Below, in pieces: positions 49,747 through 58,508 of a DNA stretch of 64,000 bases (position 1 is the stretch's first letter; each line of letters starts with the position of its first letter). This DNA comes from Gemmataceae bacterium (GTDB lineage Bacteria > Planctomycetota > Planctomycetia > Gemmatales > Gemmataceae): positions 1-64,000 of the forward strand of contig JAQGHQ010000360.1 of the NCBI GenBank assembly GCA_028288765.1, written 5' to 3'. The notes below the pieces were generated by a model, which was not told the origin of the DNA, did not search any database, and was given only the letters and a program-made list of their open reading frames with translations. Both the position numbers and the translations under genes were made by a program.

Positions 49747-50757
49747 ATGACGGACGAAGACTTCATCGGTTACGCCCTGGACCTGCTCGACCCGGACGAA
49801 CGGGCGGCGGTCGACGCGCATCTGACCGCGAACCCGGGTGCCGCCGCCCAGTTCGACCTGATCCGTGCCGCGCTCGCCCCGCTCGAGGCCGACCGGGAGG
49901 ACGACCCGCCCCCACCGGCGCTCGCGACCCGTACGGTCGCCCGGCTCGCCGCCTGTCTCGTGGCAGAGGGGACCCGGCCGGCCGAGCCGACTCCCGTTGA
50001 TGACGTCCTCCGCAGCGTCCCCTCGCTCTCTGTCAGCCCCCCGACCCCGACTCACCGCCCGGTCCCGACGGACGGGCCGGAGTCCCGGGCCGTCGGCGGG
50101 CGGTTCCGGGCCGACCTCGTGGTCGCGGCCGGTATCGGGCTGGTCGCGGTCGGGCTCGCCCTGTCGTTCGTGAACCGCGCCCGGCACGCGAACGATCTGC
50201 TCGCCTGTCAGAACAACATGCAGACCCTCCACCAAGGCCTGACCGGGTACGCTGACGCCCACGCCGGCAGGTTCCCGCAGGTCGGGGTCGAGGGATACCC
50301 GACCGCCGGGTCGTTCGTGTCGGCCCTGGTCGATGCCGGGCAGTGCCCGCCCGGGTTTCACCCCATCTGCCCGGCCGCCCCGCGGCCCGACCCGACCGAC
50401 GTACCCACGGGGCTGTCGGCCCCGGTCACTCCAGTTGCCTACGCCTACCCCCTCGGGCATCGGGCCCCTGGCGGGGCGGTCCTCGGGGTGTGGCGATCGG
50501 CCGACCCGGCCGACGAGAACGACCTGATCCCGATCGCCGCCGACTACCCGACGGCCGCCGCCTCCCCTGGGTCGGGCCCGACTTCTCCGCACGGGTGGGG
50601 CCACAACGTCCTGTACATTGGTGGGAACGTCCGGTTTGCCACCACCTCGGCCGTCGGGGTAAACGGGGACGACATCTACCGCAACCAGTTCGGCCAAGTA
50701 GCCGCGGGGGTGGACCGGTCCGATGCCGTCCTCGGCCGAGCTCAAGACCGCCCGTAG
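49747..50757 (+). CDS. Anti-sigma-like membrane protein fused to a DUF1559-like extracytoplasmic domain
   Basis: 336 aa. The N-terminal 60 residues (FIGYALDLLDPDERAAVDAHLTANPGAAAQFD) match anti-sigma N termini in style but lack the HxxxCxxC zinc motif. One transmembrane helix follows (DLVVAAGIGLVAVGLALSFV, about 123-142), then an outside domain (ANDLLACQNNMQTLHQGLTGYADAHAGRFP to GHNVLYIGGNVRF) that resembles the C-terminal half of planctomycete DUF1559 pseudopilin-like proteins. It probably holds the sigma factor at the membrane and senses an outside cue. Topology is seen; the sensing role is inferred. Confidence 0.75.
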   Translation: MTDEDFIGYALDLLDPDERAAVDAHLTANPGAAAQFDLIRAALAPLEADREDDPPPPALATRTVARLAACLVAEGTRPAEPTPVDDVLRSVPSLSVSPPTPTHRPVPTDGPESRAVGGRFRADLVVAAGIGLVAVGLALSFVNRARHANDLLACQNNMQTLHQGLTGYADAHAGRFPQVGVEGYPTAGSFVSALVDAGQCPPGFHPICPAAPRPDPTDVPTGLSAPVTPVAYAYPLGHRAPGGAVLGVWRSADPADENDLIPIAADYPTAAASPGSGPTSPHGWGHNVLYIGGNVRFATTSAVGVNGDDIYRNQFGQVAAGVDRSDAVLGRAQDRP

Positions 50758-51085
50758 GACCGAAGTGAACTGTTCTCGGTCTTTGGTCTGATAAATCTCT
50801 TCGGGCGCGAATCCGTACAACGGCTCCCTTTTGATGTTTGGAAGTCGCATCAGCTCGCGGTCTGCGAGGCCGGCACACTTTTTGGAACTTTCCACCCGCC
50901 CGTATCGTCTTACTGTACCTGCTTTTCCCCCCCCCATTGCGACTCTCTCCGGGTCTGTTCTGCCCACAGCAGAAACCGATCATTTCGCGCACGCAGGTGC
51001 CCACAGGGCTGGTACATGTATTAGAATTGACCCGAGCCGGGGATCCCATAACCCCGGTTCACCGGGTGGTGTGACGGAGGCTGTT
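50758..51085. other. Intergenic region upstream of the HD-GYP gene
   Basis: Nothing that can be called a gene. No clear repeats or terminator were seen. The upstream portion continues GC-rich sequence; the promoter for the HD-GYP gene must lie here. Confidence 0.4.
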
Positions 51086-52693
51086 GTGAAGCGGACTATC
51101 CGGCTACGCGGGGTCAGTGGCGAAGTGAAAGGCCGGATGTGGGAGTCGGAATCCCTCCTCCGCGCCGGCCGCCTAGCGGCTCTTGAGATCGTGCTGGACG
51201 ACAGCTCCGTCAGCCGCCGGCACGCCGAGGTCCGGCTTGGCACCGAGGGGTGGTACGTCCGCGACCTGGAGAGCACGAACGGGACGTACGTGAACGGAGT
51301 CCGGATCGGCCCCGGGGAGCAACCGATCCGCCCGCGGGACATCGTCCAGTTCGGGAAGGTGGCGGTGGTCGTCGAGACGAACGATCCCAACACCGAGGGC
51401 CCCCCGTCGAATCAGTTGGTGGTTGCCGCCACCCCGTCGAGCTACGAAGAAGGGCTGCGGCGGATCGCATACGACCGGAATGAGATGCCCCGGGCCGGGG
51501 ACCAGCTCTTCGCCCTGCTGCGGGCCGGGCACCACTTCGTCCACACCCAGGGCGAGGACCAACTCCTCGACAACATCCTGAACGACGCGGTCAGCGTGCT
51601 CGACGCCCAGCGGGGCGCGATCGTCCTGGCCGAGGGGGATGGGCCGGAGCCCCAGCTCCGCCTCCGGGCCCTGGCGGTCGGACACGGGGAGCCGGCCGGC
51701 CGGTTCCACTACTCAAAGAAGTTGACCCACCGGGTGTTCGCCAAGGGCGAGTCGGTGCTGTACGGGGCGCTGAACGAGGACGACGAGCTGAAGATCACCC
51801 AGAGCATGCACGACGGGGCGATGGCGTCGGTCCTGTGCGTGCTCCTGCGGACCCCGCGGCGGCGGATCGGCGTCCTCCACCTCGACCGGAGCTTCTGGCA
51901 GAACCCGTTCACCGAAGACGACCTGCACCTGGCCGACGCCCTCGCCGCACACGTCTCGGCCGCGATCGAGAGTGCCCAGCTGCTCCGCAAGCAGAAGGAC
52001 CTGTTCCTCAAGACGATTACCATCCTGGCCCAGGCGGTTGAACTCCGGGACGACTACACCGGCGGGCACACCCAGCGGGTGACCCGGTACGCCACCCTGC
52101 TCGCTAGCCACCTGGAACTCCCGGACGATCAGCTGGAGCTGATCAAGCTCGGGACCCCGCTGCACGACATCGGGAAGATCGGGATCGACGACGCGATCTT
52201 GCGCAAGCCCGGCCGGCTGACCGCCCAGGAATTCGCGATCATGCAGGAGCACACGACGAAGGGGGCGGAGATCCTCTCCACGATCACGGAGATGCAGCCG
52301 ATCATCCCGATCGTCCGGAACCACCACGAACGGTGGGACGGGACCGGCTACCCGGACCGCCTGGCCGGGGCTGAAATCCCATTCCTGGCCCGGATCGTGG
52401 CGGTGGCCGACGCATTCGACGCGATGACCTCGAACCGCCCGTACCACGAGGGGAGGAAGGGGAAGCCGGCGGCGGCGGCCTTCGCGGAGGTGGAGAAGAT
52501 GGCCGGCCGGCAGTTCGACCCGCGCTGCGTGGCCGGGTTCCTGGCGATCCGGGATCAGGTCGTTCAGGCAATGGCCGAGCTGATGCCGGACTCCGACGTC
52601 CGTGAGCCTGGCCCGGTGCTCGTCACCAGCCCCACTGCCGCCCTGGAAACCGACTCGCGCCCGCTGCCGGCCCACGCACACACCACGGGGTGA
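51086..52693 (+). CDS. FHA-GAF-HD-GYP signalling protein (cyclic-di-GMP phosphodiesterase type)
   Basis: 535 aa. Residues 1-100: FHA domain (SRRHAEVRL, LESTNGTYVNGVRIG), binding phosphothreonine. About 160-315: GAF-like (DAQRGAIVLAE, GVLHLDRSF). About 330-500: HD-GYP with GGHTQRVTRYA, TPLHDIGKIGIDDAI, and HHERWDGTGYPDRLAG, all metal ligands and the GYP motif present, so it can be expected to degrade cyclic-di-GMP. The GTG start 51086 has GGAGG 5 nt upstream. The combination suggests control by a Ser/Thr kinase and a small ligand. Monocistronic. Confidence 0.9.
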   Translation: MKRTIRLRGVSGEVKGRMWESESLLRAGRLAALEIVLDDSSVSRRHAEVRLGTEGWYVRDLESTNGTYVNGVRIGPGEQPIRPRDIVQFGKVAVVVETNDPNTEGPPSNQLVVAATPSSYEEGLRRIAYDRNEMPRAGDQLFALLRAGHHFVHTQGEDQLLDNILNDAVSVLDAQRGAIVLAEGDGPEPQLRLRALAVGHGEPAGRFHYSKKLTHRVFAKGESVLYGALNEDDELKITQSMHDGAMASVLCVLLRTPRRRIGVLHLDRSFWQNPFTEDDLHLADALAAHVSAAIESAQLLRKQKDLFLKTITILAQAVELRDDYTGGHTQRVTRYATLLASHLELPDDQLELIKLGTPLHDIGKIGIDDAILRKPGRLTAQEFAIMQEHTTKGAEILSTITEMQPIIPIVRNHHERWDGTGYPDRLAGAEIPFLARIVAVADAFDAMTSNRPYHEGRKGKPAAAAFAEVEKMAGRQFDPRCVAGFLAIRDQVVQAMAELMPDSDVREPGPVLVTSPTAALETDSRPLPAHAHTTG

Positions 52694-52745
52694 ACGGGTT
52701 CATGGGGTATCGTGACCTGCCTTCGTCCGGCCGCGCGGGCGGCAA

Positions 52746-53309
52746 TCACTTCTTCGCCCCGGGCATCGGGGCGCCGTCCGGCTCTCCCTCCTTCGGCCGG
52801 GGAAAGATCTCCTGGATCCGCTTCCACCGGGCGTCGTACTCGGCGCGTCGGGCTGCCATTCCCGGGCGGTCGGGCACGTCCGGATCCTTCGGCGGGGGCG
52901 GGTCCGCGAACAGGGCGTCGTGGGTCGCATCCACCTCCTTGCGGCTGTACCGCTCGGCCCGAACAAGCTTCCCGGCGGAATCGTACACCGTCACCTCGAA
53001 CCGGTCGTCGGCCGGCCGGGCCCGGTCGAAACTCACTTGCATCACCACCTTCCCGCCGGCGACCCGCTTCTCCGCTCGCAACGAGAACGTGTCGACCCCG
53101 AGCTGGTACGCCTGAGTGCCGACCATCACGTCGAGAAGTCCCTGATGGTCGAACCGCTCGGCCGGGGTGAACGCCTTGTCCCAGCTCGTATCGAGTTCCT
53201 TTTGTGTATCGCCCTCGAACCGCTTGGGCATCGGGGTCGGCATCGGGCCGCACCCGACGAACGTGGCGGCCAGCGCGCACGCCAGCCCGGGTAGCGCGAA
53301 CCGCTTCAT
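52746..53309 (-). CDS. Lipoprotein, 187 aa
   Basis: MKRFALPGLACALAATFVGCGPMP is a lipoprotein signal with FVGC as lipobox. The mature protein has a beta-rich part (FEVTVYDSAGKLVRAERYS) and a charged C terminus. Function unknown. Its 3' end converges on the HD-GYP gene. Confidence 0.78.
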   Translation of the reverse strand: MKRFALPGLACALAATFVGCGPMPTPMPKRFEGDTQKELDTSWDKAFTPAERFDHQGLLDVMVGTQAYQLGVDTFSLRAEKRVAGGKVVMQVSFDRARPADDRFEVTVYDSAGKLVRAERYSRKEVDATHDALFADPPPPKDPDVPDRPGMAARRAEYDARWKRIQEIFPRPKEGEPDGAPMPGAKK

Positions 53310-53851
53310 CGCGGACCTCCGGGAATACGGGGGATGGAGACTCGGTGACCGCGCCGCCCGGCAGACCGTGTGATGTGGGTCTCGGCTCCGGGCCGGCGTT
53401 ACTGGATCTGATCCCGACGCCGGGCGATTATTCCGCCGGATTCGACCGGGACCGGAAGAGAAAGTTCGGGGCCGCGGTCCCCGCGATCATGACTTCACAC
53501 GGCAGTCCCATGCCGCCGTACGAATCTTGGCGGGAAAGGCGAACGAGTCGGGCAGGTCCGGAGGTAGTCGTGGGTCAGTCCGAGGGCGACGTCGTGCGGC
53601 GGCCAGGGCATCGTCGTGACGTGGAGATCCCAGCCGATCAGCACCGCACGCGGGACAGTGGGTGAGGATGTCGAGGTGGTCACACCGGGCGGCGGCCAGG
53701 ATTGGCATCGGGGAGAAGTCCCGACTCTCGTTCACCGCCGGGCGAGTGACACCAGGGTGTCCAGACCGCACAGCCTCGGCTTTCCTACCTGGGTGTGGAC
53801 AGATTCGTGGACGAGCAGTTATTCGTCCTTGATCATGCTCCGTCCTCCGAA
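53310..53851. other. Intergenic region, possible gene remnant
   Basis: No gene supported. On the minus strand, fragments such as CDHLDILTHCPACGADRL and HDVALGLTHDYLRTC look protein-like but lie in different frames (about 53495-53720), so a decayed gene is possible. Confidence 0.4.
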
Positions 53852-53900
53852 ACACGAACACCCCCGGTCGCGGCCAAGCCGCGACCGGGGGTGTTCGTGT
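53852..53900 (-). terminator. 23-bp perfect hairpin downstream of rho
   Basis: 53852-53874 are perfectly complementary to 53878-53900 with a CAA loop, 29 bp past the rho stop. No T run follows. Similar in form to the hairpin at 42755-42809. Confidence 0.7.
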
Positions 53901-53928
53901 CTGCGAACCGCTGGCTCGCACCCGCCGG

Positions 53929-55410
53929 TCAGCTGAGGTTCATGCCCAGCAGGAACTCGGCGTTCGATTTCGACTTCCGCGACCGGTTGACGATCAGTTC
54001 CATCGCCTCCACCGGGTGCATGTCGGCCAGCACCTTCCGGAGCATCCGGATCCGCTCGTACTCGTCCGGGTGGAGCAGCAGCTCCTCCTTCCGCGTCCCG
54101 CTCCGGTTCACGTCGATCGCGGGGTACACCCGCTTCTCGACCAGCCGACGGTCCAGGTGGAGTTCGCTGTTGCCCGTCCCCTTGAACTCCTCGAAGATCA
54201 CCTCGTCCATCCGGCTCCCGGTGTCGATCAGGGCGGTCGCCAGGATGGTCAGGCTGCCGCCCTCCTCGACGTTCCGGGCCGCCCCGAAGAACCGCTTCGG
54301 CTTCTGCATCGCGTTCGAGTCCAGACCGCCGGAGAGCAGCTTCCCGCCGCCCGGGGCCTCGGTGTTGTGCGCCCGGGCCAGCCGGGTGATCGAGTCGAGC
54401 AGGATGACCACGTCCCGCTTCATCTCGACCATCCGCTTCGCCTTCTCCAGCACGATCTCGGCGACGTGGATGTGCTCCTCCGGCGGCTCGTCGAACGTGC
54501 TCGCCACCACCTCCGCGTTCGGGCTGTTTACCAGCCGCTGCATTTCCGTCACTTCCTCCGGCCGCTCGTCGACCAGCAGGACGAAGACGTACGACTCCGG
54601 GTGGTTCTTGATGATGGCGTTCGCCATCTTCGAGAGCAGGATCGTCTTCCCGGTCCGCGGCGGGGCCACGATCAGCCCCCGCTGCCCCTTCCCGACCGGG
54701 GTGACGAGATCCACGATCCGCATCGACAGCTCGTCCGGGGCGGTTTCGAGCGACAGCCGCTTGTCCGGGTGGAGCGGGGTCAGGTCTTCGAAGCTGGTGA
54801 CCGCGGTGCCCTCGTCCGGGGCCTTCCCGTTGACCAGCTCGATCTGCATCAGGGCGAAGTTGTCCTGGTTCTCGATCGGCAACCGGATCGGCCCCTCGAC
54901 CACCAGCCCGGTGCGGAGGCTCATCCGCCGGATCTGGGACGGGGAGACGTAGATGTCCTCCGGGCTGGCCAGGTAGTTGTGGGCCTGGCTGCGGAGGAAC
55001 CCGTACCCGTCGGGCAGGACCTCGAGCGTGCCCGACCCGCGGACCACCTCGCCCCGCTCGATCTGCCGGCGGACGATGCCGACGATCAGCTGGGCCCGGT
55101 TCATCCCGGTGTGCTCGTGGATGCCCTCTTTTTCCGCGAGCTTGAACAGGTTGGGCATCGGCATCCGGTACAGGTCGTCGAGCCGACAGCCGCTCCCCGC
55201 GGGACGCGCGGCCGGGCGCTCGACCCGGTCCGGGGCACGATCGACCGGCGCGGGTGTGACCGCCGGGGGTGGGACGTGCCCGGCGGGCGATATGGGGGCG
55301 GTCGTTGGACCGACCTCGCCGGGCTTGCGAAGAGGCCGCTTGGCAGCGGCGGCACGAAGGGAAGAGGGCCGCGGCAGCGGCGACCCTTCGACGCCCTTGG
55401 CGTCGGGCAT
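53929..55410 (-). CDS. rho: Transcription termination factor Rho
   Basis: 493 aa. After a Pro/Ala-rich 70-residue extension come the Rho N-terminal helical domain ([22 protein letters not shown]), the RNA-binding OSD domain ([37 protein letters not shown]) and the ATPase ([69 protein letters not shown]). It is a hexameric RNA helicase that ends transcription. ATG 55410 has GAGG 8 nt upstream. Walker A is APPRTGKT instead of the common GPPRAGKT. Confidence 0.97.
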   Translation of the reverse strand: MPDAKGVEGSPLPRPSSLRAAAAKRPLRKPGEVGPTTAPISPAGHVPPPAVTPAPVDRAPDRVERPAARPAGSGCRLDDLYRMPMPNLFKLAEKEGIHEHTGMNRAQLIVGIVRRQIERGEVVRGSGTLEVLPDGYGFLRSQAHNYLASPEDIYVSPSQIRRMSLRTGLVVEGPIRLPIENQDNFALMQIELVNGKAPDEGTAVTSFEDLTPLHPDKRLSLETAPDELSMRIVDLVTPVGKGQRGLIVAPPRTGKTILLSKMANAIIKNHPESYVFVLLVDERPEEVTEMQRLVNSPNAEVVASTFDEPPEEHIHVAEIVLEKAKRMVEMKRDVVILLDSITRLARAHNTEAPGGGKLLSGGLDSNAMQKPKRFFGAARNVEEGGSLTILATALIDTGSRMDEVIFEEFKGTGNSELHLDRRLVEKRVYPAIDVNRSGTRKEELLLHPDEYERIRMLRKVLADMHPVEAMELIVNRSRKSKSNAEFLLGMNLS

Positions 55411-55909
55411 AACGAAGTCCTCGAGCTGGGGTAGAAAACAGGACGCGGGGCGATCGGTCGCCACCGGTCGGATAGGGGGGCCGTTTATCCTGCCCCCGGA
55501 ACGGTCACAGGGGGAGCCCGTTCCCCCCGGGAACACACACGGTCAGGGTCCGCATGGACTTCCCCCGCGGCCGGCCGAGCCGGCCCTCGTGATCCTTCGG
55601 GTCGCGAGAGCCGGTGTTGGTGCAACGTCGTGGGGAGTAAGTCGAGACGCGCGGCTGGCTTTACGTTTACTTCGCGAGAGTCGGCCGCGCGGGAAAGTGT
55701 GGGCTACTAACCCAACCAATCAATCAGAGTTTAAATGATTCACGCGGAACGTCAATGGGATTATATCCCGGGTACCGCAGATTTCCAGCCCGAGTTCTCG
55801 GACGGTGCCATCTTCTTGCCCGGGGATGGCAGCCACTCCCGAACCCGCGCACAATAGGGCCGGTCTGACGGGTGGCGGCGTGGACCGCCCTCCCCACACT
55901 GGGTCCCCC
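55411..55909. other. Divergent promoter region of rho and the AAA gene
   Basis: No gene. Contains a comparatively AT-rich part (about 55705-55770) that probably holds promoters. Rho-type genes often have long untranslated leaders, but no specific element was recognised. Confidence 0.4.
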
Positions 55910-56137
55910 ATGCCCTTACTCACCCGCCCCGATGAGTTGTCGGAGCTCATCGCCCCGACCGAGCTGGCGGCGCTGGCCTACCCGGCCGCGGTGGCCGAGG
56001 TCGGGGCCGCCCTCCTCCGCCGGCTCCCGTGTCTCGTCGAGTGCCCGAAGGAGGTCGTGCCCTTTTTTGCCCAGGCGCTCCGGGCTCATCTCAAGCCTCA
56101 CAACCTCCGGTGCATCCCGATCGACGGCCGGGCCTAG
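55910..56137 (+). CDS. AAA-type protein, N-terminal part, ended by in-frame TAG
   Basis: 75 residues from ATG 55910: MPLLTRPDELSELIAPTELAALAYPAAVAEVGAALLRR to IDGRA, then TAG (56135-56137). The same frame continues without a gap as TNDRTPLLSTGLVGNMRHTLLD into the AAA protein starting at 56183, so this is the front of one protein split by a single stop codon. Either a nonsense mutation or read-through. See the following feature. Confidence 0.6.
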   Translation: MPLLTRPDELSELIAPTELAALAYPAAVAEVGAALLRRLPCLVECPKEVVPFFAQALRAHLKPHNLRCIPIDGRA

Positions 56138-56182
56138 ACGAACGACCGCACCCCCCTCCTTTCCACCGGTCTCGTCGGGAAC

Positions 56183-57403
56183 ATGCGGCACACGCTGCTC
56201 GACACGGTTCGGGGGGCGCTGGCCGATTCGGTGGTCGTCTTCCCGCACCTCGACCTGATGTCCGGTGGGCCGTCACCGTCGGCCGAGGCCCGCGAACTGA
56301 CCGCGCTACTCGTCGAGAACCCCGAACTCCTGTGGGTCGGGTTCAAGGACCCCGGGGCGGTGCTGCCCCGGTCGGTCGAACAGCTCCCGCTCTGCCGGGT
56401 GCGGGTCGGCGGGGTATCGCGGGACCGGCTCAGATCCCTCGTCACCCGGCGGGAAGCGCGGAAGTTCGGCCCGGAAGTGAATCTCGCCCTGCTGCACCGG
56501 CAGGTGTCCGGACTCAACGTGGTCCAGCTCCGGAAGTACCTCGCCGCGTTAGATCGGGAAGACCTGCCGGCGGATTCCGGGAAAGCTTACTCGGAGCTGC
56601 GCCGGCTCACCCTACCGCACGGGCTCTGCGTCCCGGACGAGACGTTCGACAGTATCGGCGGCTACGATCTGGCGAAAGAGCGGTTGCGGGACGACGTCCT
56701 CGGCGTGCTGGCCCGGCTCGACGCCGCGCCGACTCCCGCCGACCGCGCCCGGCTGGAACACATCCTCCCGCGCGGGGCTCTGCTCGCCGGGCCGCCGGGG
56801 GTGGGGAAGCGGTTGTTCGCCCGGGCGCTGGCGAACGCCATCGGCGGCGTGGTCCTCGAAACCACCGGGGCGGAACTCAAGAGCCGCTTCCTGGGCGGGA
56901 GCGAGGAGAACCTGCGGCTACTCTTCGCGAAGGCCCGGCAGGCGGCCCCGGCGGTACTCCTGTTCAAGGAACTCGACGCATTCGCGGCCCGGCCTACGAA
57001 GGGGGTGGCGGAACCGTCGCTGTTTCTCCAGCTGGTGCAGGAACTGGACGCCCTGCTGCCGGGTGAGCTGGTGCTGGCGGTCGGTACGGTCCCGACCGCC
57101 GACGGACTCGACCCGGCTCTCGTCCAGCCGGGCCGGTTCGAGCTGGTGATCGAACTCGGCCCGCCGACACCGCTGTACCGCGAGGCGATCCTGCGGAAGG
57201 CGGCGGAGGTGGTGGGCCTGACCCTTTCGGCCGATGCGGTCGCACGGGTGGTGGAACTATCCGCGGACCCACCCTCCAATCCGCCGTACCACGGGGCGAG
57301 GCAGGCGGCCCTGTGTCGCGGACTGGCCTGGCTCCGGGCCCGGGAACCGAGGCCCGACCCGATCACTGCCCGCGAAGCGGAACGGGTCTGGGGGATGTTG
57401 TAG
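56183..57403 (+). CDS. AAA-type ATPase (main part), apparently degenerate active site
   Basis: 406 residues in the same frame as the preceding 75. N-terminal domain, then an AAA module near 170-340: Walker A LLAGPPGVGKRLFA intact; Walker B region AVLLFKELDAFA with Lys where the metal-binding Asp is usual but Glu kept; and LDPALVQPGRFELV with Gln in place of the first Arg of the arginine-finger region. This suggests weak or no ATP hydrolysis. If the upstream TAG is real, translation here may begin at ATG 56183 without a clear ribosome binding site. It might be a pseudogene in progress. The dispersed repeat begins directly after its stop. Confidence 0.72.
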   Translation: MRHTLLDTVRGALADSVVVFPHLDLMSGGPSPSAEARELTALLVENPELLWVGFKDPGAVLPRSVEQLPLCRVRVGGVSRDRLRSLVTRREARKFGPEVNLALLHRQVSGLNVVQLRKYLAALDREDLPADSGKAYSELRRLTLPHGLCVPDETFDSIGGYDLAKERLRDDVLGVLARLDAAPTPADRARLEHILPRGALLAGPPGVGKRLFARALANAIGGVVLETTGAELKSRFLGGSEENLRLLFAKARQAAPAVLLFKELDAFAARPTKGVAEPSLFLQLVQELDALLPGELVLAVGTVPTADGLDPALVQPGRFELVIELGPPTPLYREAILRKAAEVVGLTLSADAVARVVELSADPPSNPPYHGARQAALCRGLAWLRAREPRPDPITAREAERVWGML

Positions 57404-57407
57404 ATGG

Positions 57408-57670
57408 GCGAACCCGTCGGGCTCGCGAGCGGGTGATCCGTTTCCCCCGAACTCGGTGACGGTAATGCCGCCTCAACAGGGTGGCAAAACCACCCGTCTG
57501 AGACCAAATGCGCGTTCCCAAAAACTCTTCCGGAACCCCCGGGCCACACACGTCTTCCGGCAAGTTAAGCGAGGTGAACGGTTAAGATTGGTTAAGATTT
57601 TCTGGTTTTCCGACCGGCGCTCGTCGCGTCGGGCGACCAAGCCGGCGGTGGTTAACTCTCGTTAACTCGT
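57408..57670. repeat. Dispersed repeat, copy 2 (inverted relative to 47095-47360)
   Basis: Reverse complement of this stretch follows copy 1 in order: GCGAGCGGGTG, CAGGGTGGCAAAACCACCCG, CCACACACG, the exact 20-bp block at 57581-57600, AGCCGGCGGTG and GTTAACTCTCGTTAAC. As with copy 1 it starts within about 50 bp of a gene's stop codon and points the same way relative to that gene. Confidence 0.75.
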
Positions 57671-57815
57671 TAACGGTAACCGTTCACGGGGTGAATGCCT
57701 CGAAAATAGGGCGATTTTCGGCCCGAGTGCCCGTTTTTCGGTCGATTGACAACCGGGTGTCGCAAAAAACGGCCTGAAATCATGGGCGTTCACCCCGTGA
57801 ACGGTTACCGTTAAC
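57669..57815. repeat. 147-bp element with 31-bp terminal inverted repeats
   Basis: 57669-57699 is the reverse complement of 57785-57815 with one mismatch; each arm holds GTTAACGGTAACCGTTCACG. Inside are a smaller hairpin (CGAAAAT at 57701 with ATTTTCG at 57714) and two A/T tracts with complementary CCGTTTTT and AAAAACGG. No reading frame. MITE-like in form, or a large cruciform site. Confidence 0.8.
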
Positions 57816-58508
57816 TATGCATTTGTCCATATCGACAGGCTATATTACGGATATTGATTATATATATAATTCATTAATATATTTCATATTTCTATATGGC
57901 ACGGCACCTTTCAGGACGACACCATGCGCCACTTCGCAGTGGTGCAGACGGTTTATGTCGGGCGGGACGCCGCGGTCGTCGAGCCGACGGCTGGCCGGGA
58001 GCCGGGCGTAATCGGCAAGGTCTCCGGGCCGAAGGCCGAGCCTCACCAGGAACCGGCCGTCGGGGCCGAGCATGACCGGCGCCGGCACATCCCGATGAGG
58101 TCCTGATCGGCCTCCCCCCCACCGGCCGTACAGCCGCCGGAACTCCTCCCCGCCCGTCTCGGTGCGGTCAACCCGGATCTTTGCCGTCGTTGTTCCCTGC
58201 CCGGGCCCGGGCCGCTATGGTCTCGGGGATGAGGCTGTGGGCCGCCGGGGCGGGTCGTCCGGCCTATAACTCCTCCAAGAAGAAGAGAGCGATTCTTCGG
58301 GTACGAGTGTCGGCCCACCGGGGATCGCCGTTCGTCACCCGTTGACAGGCGCCCCGGCCCGCCGCCCGAGCGCCGGCTGTGTGAGTGCGATGGTTCGTCG
58401 AAATCCTCGGCGGGAGGGCGGGGCGTTCACCCCAACGGGGTGGGAGCCCTGAGCCACCGATCCTCGGGGATAGCGACAGTTCATGAACGCGACCCAGGAG
58501 TCACCGAA
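57816..58508. other. Intergenic region before glgX, AT-rich at left
   Basis: 57816-57900 is very AT-rich (TATATATATAATTCATTAATAT). A minus-strand frame at 57858-58088 (starting MPAPVMLGPDGRFLVRLGLR) looks protein-like for 50 residues but has a weak start and an AT-rich end, so it is not called. Nothing else is seen. Confidence 0.45.

Noticed and set aside
57858-58088. A 76-residue minus-strand gene (MPAPVMLGPDGRF...)
   Set aside because: Weak start, no partner, and its 3' part runs into an AT-rich patch; it could be a remnant but is not supported as a gene.
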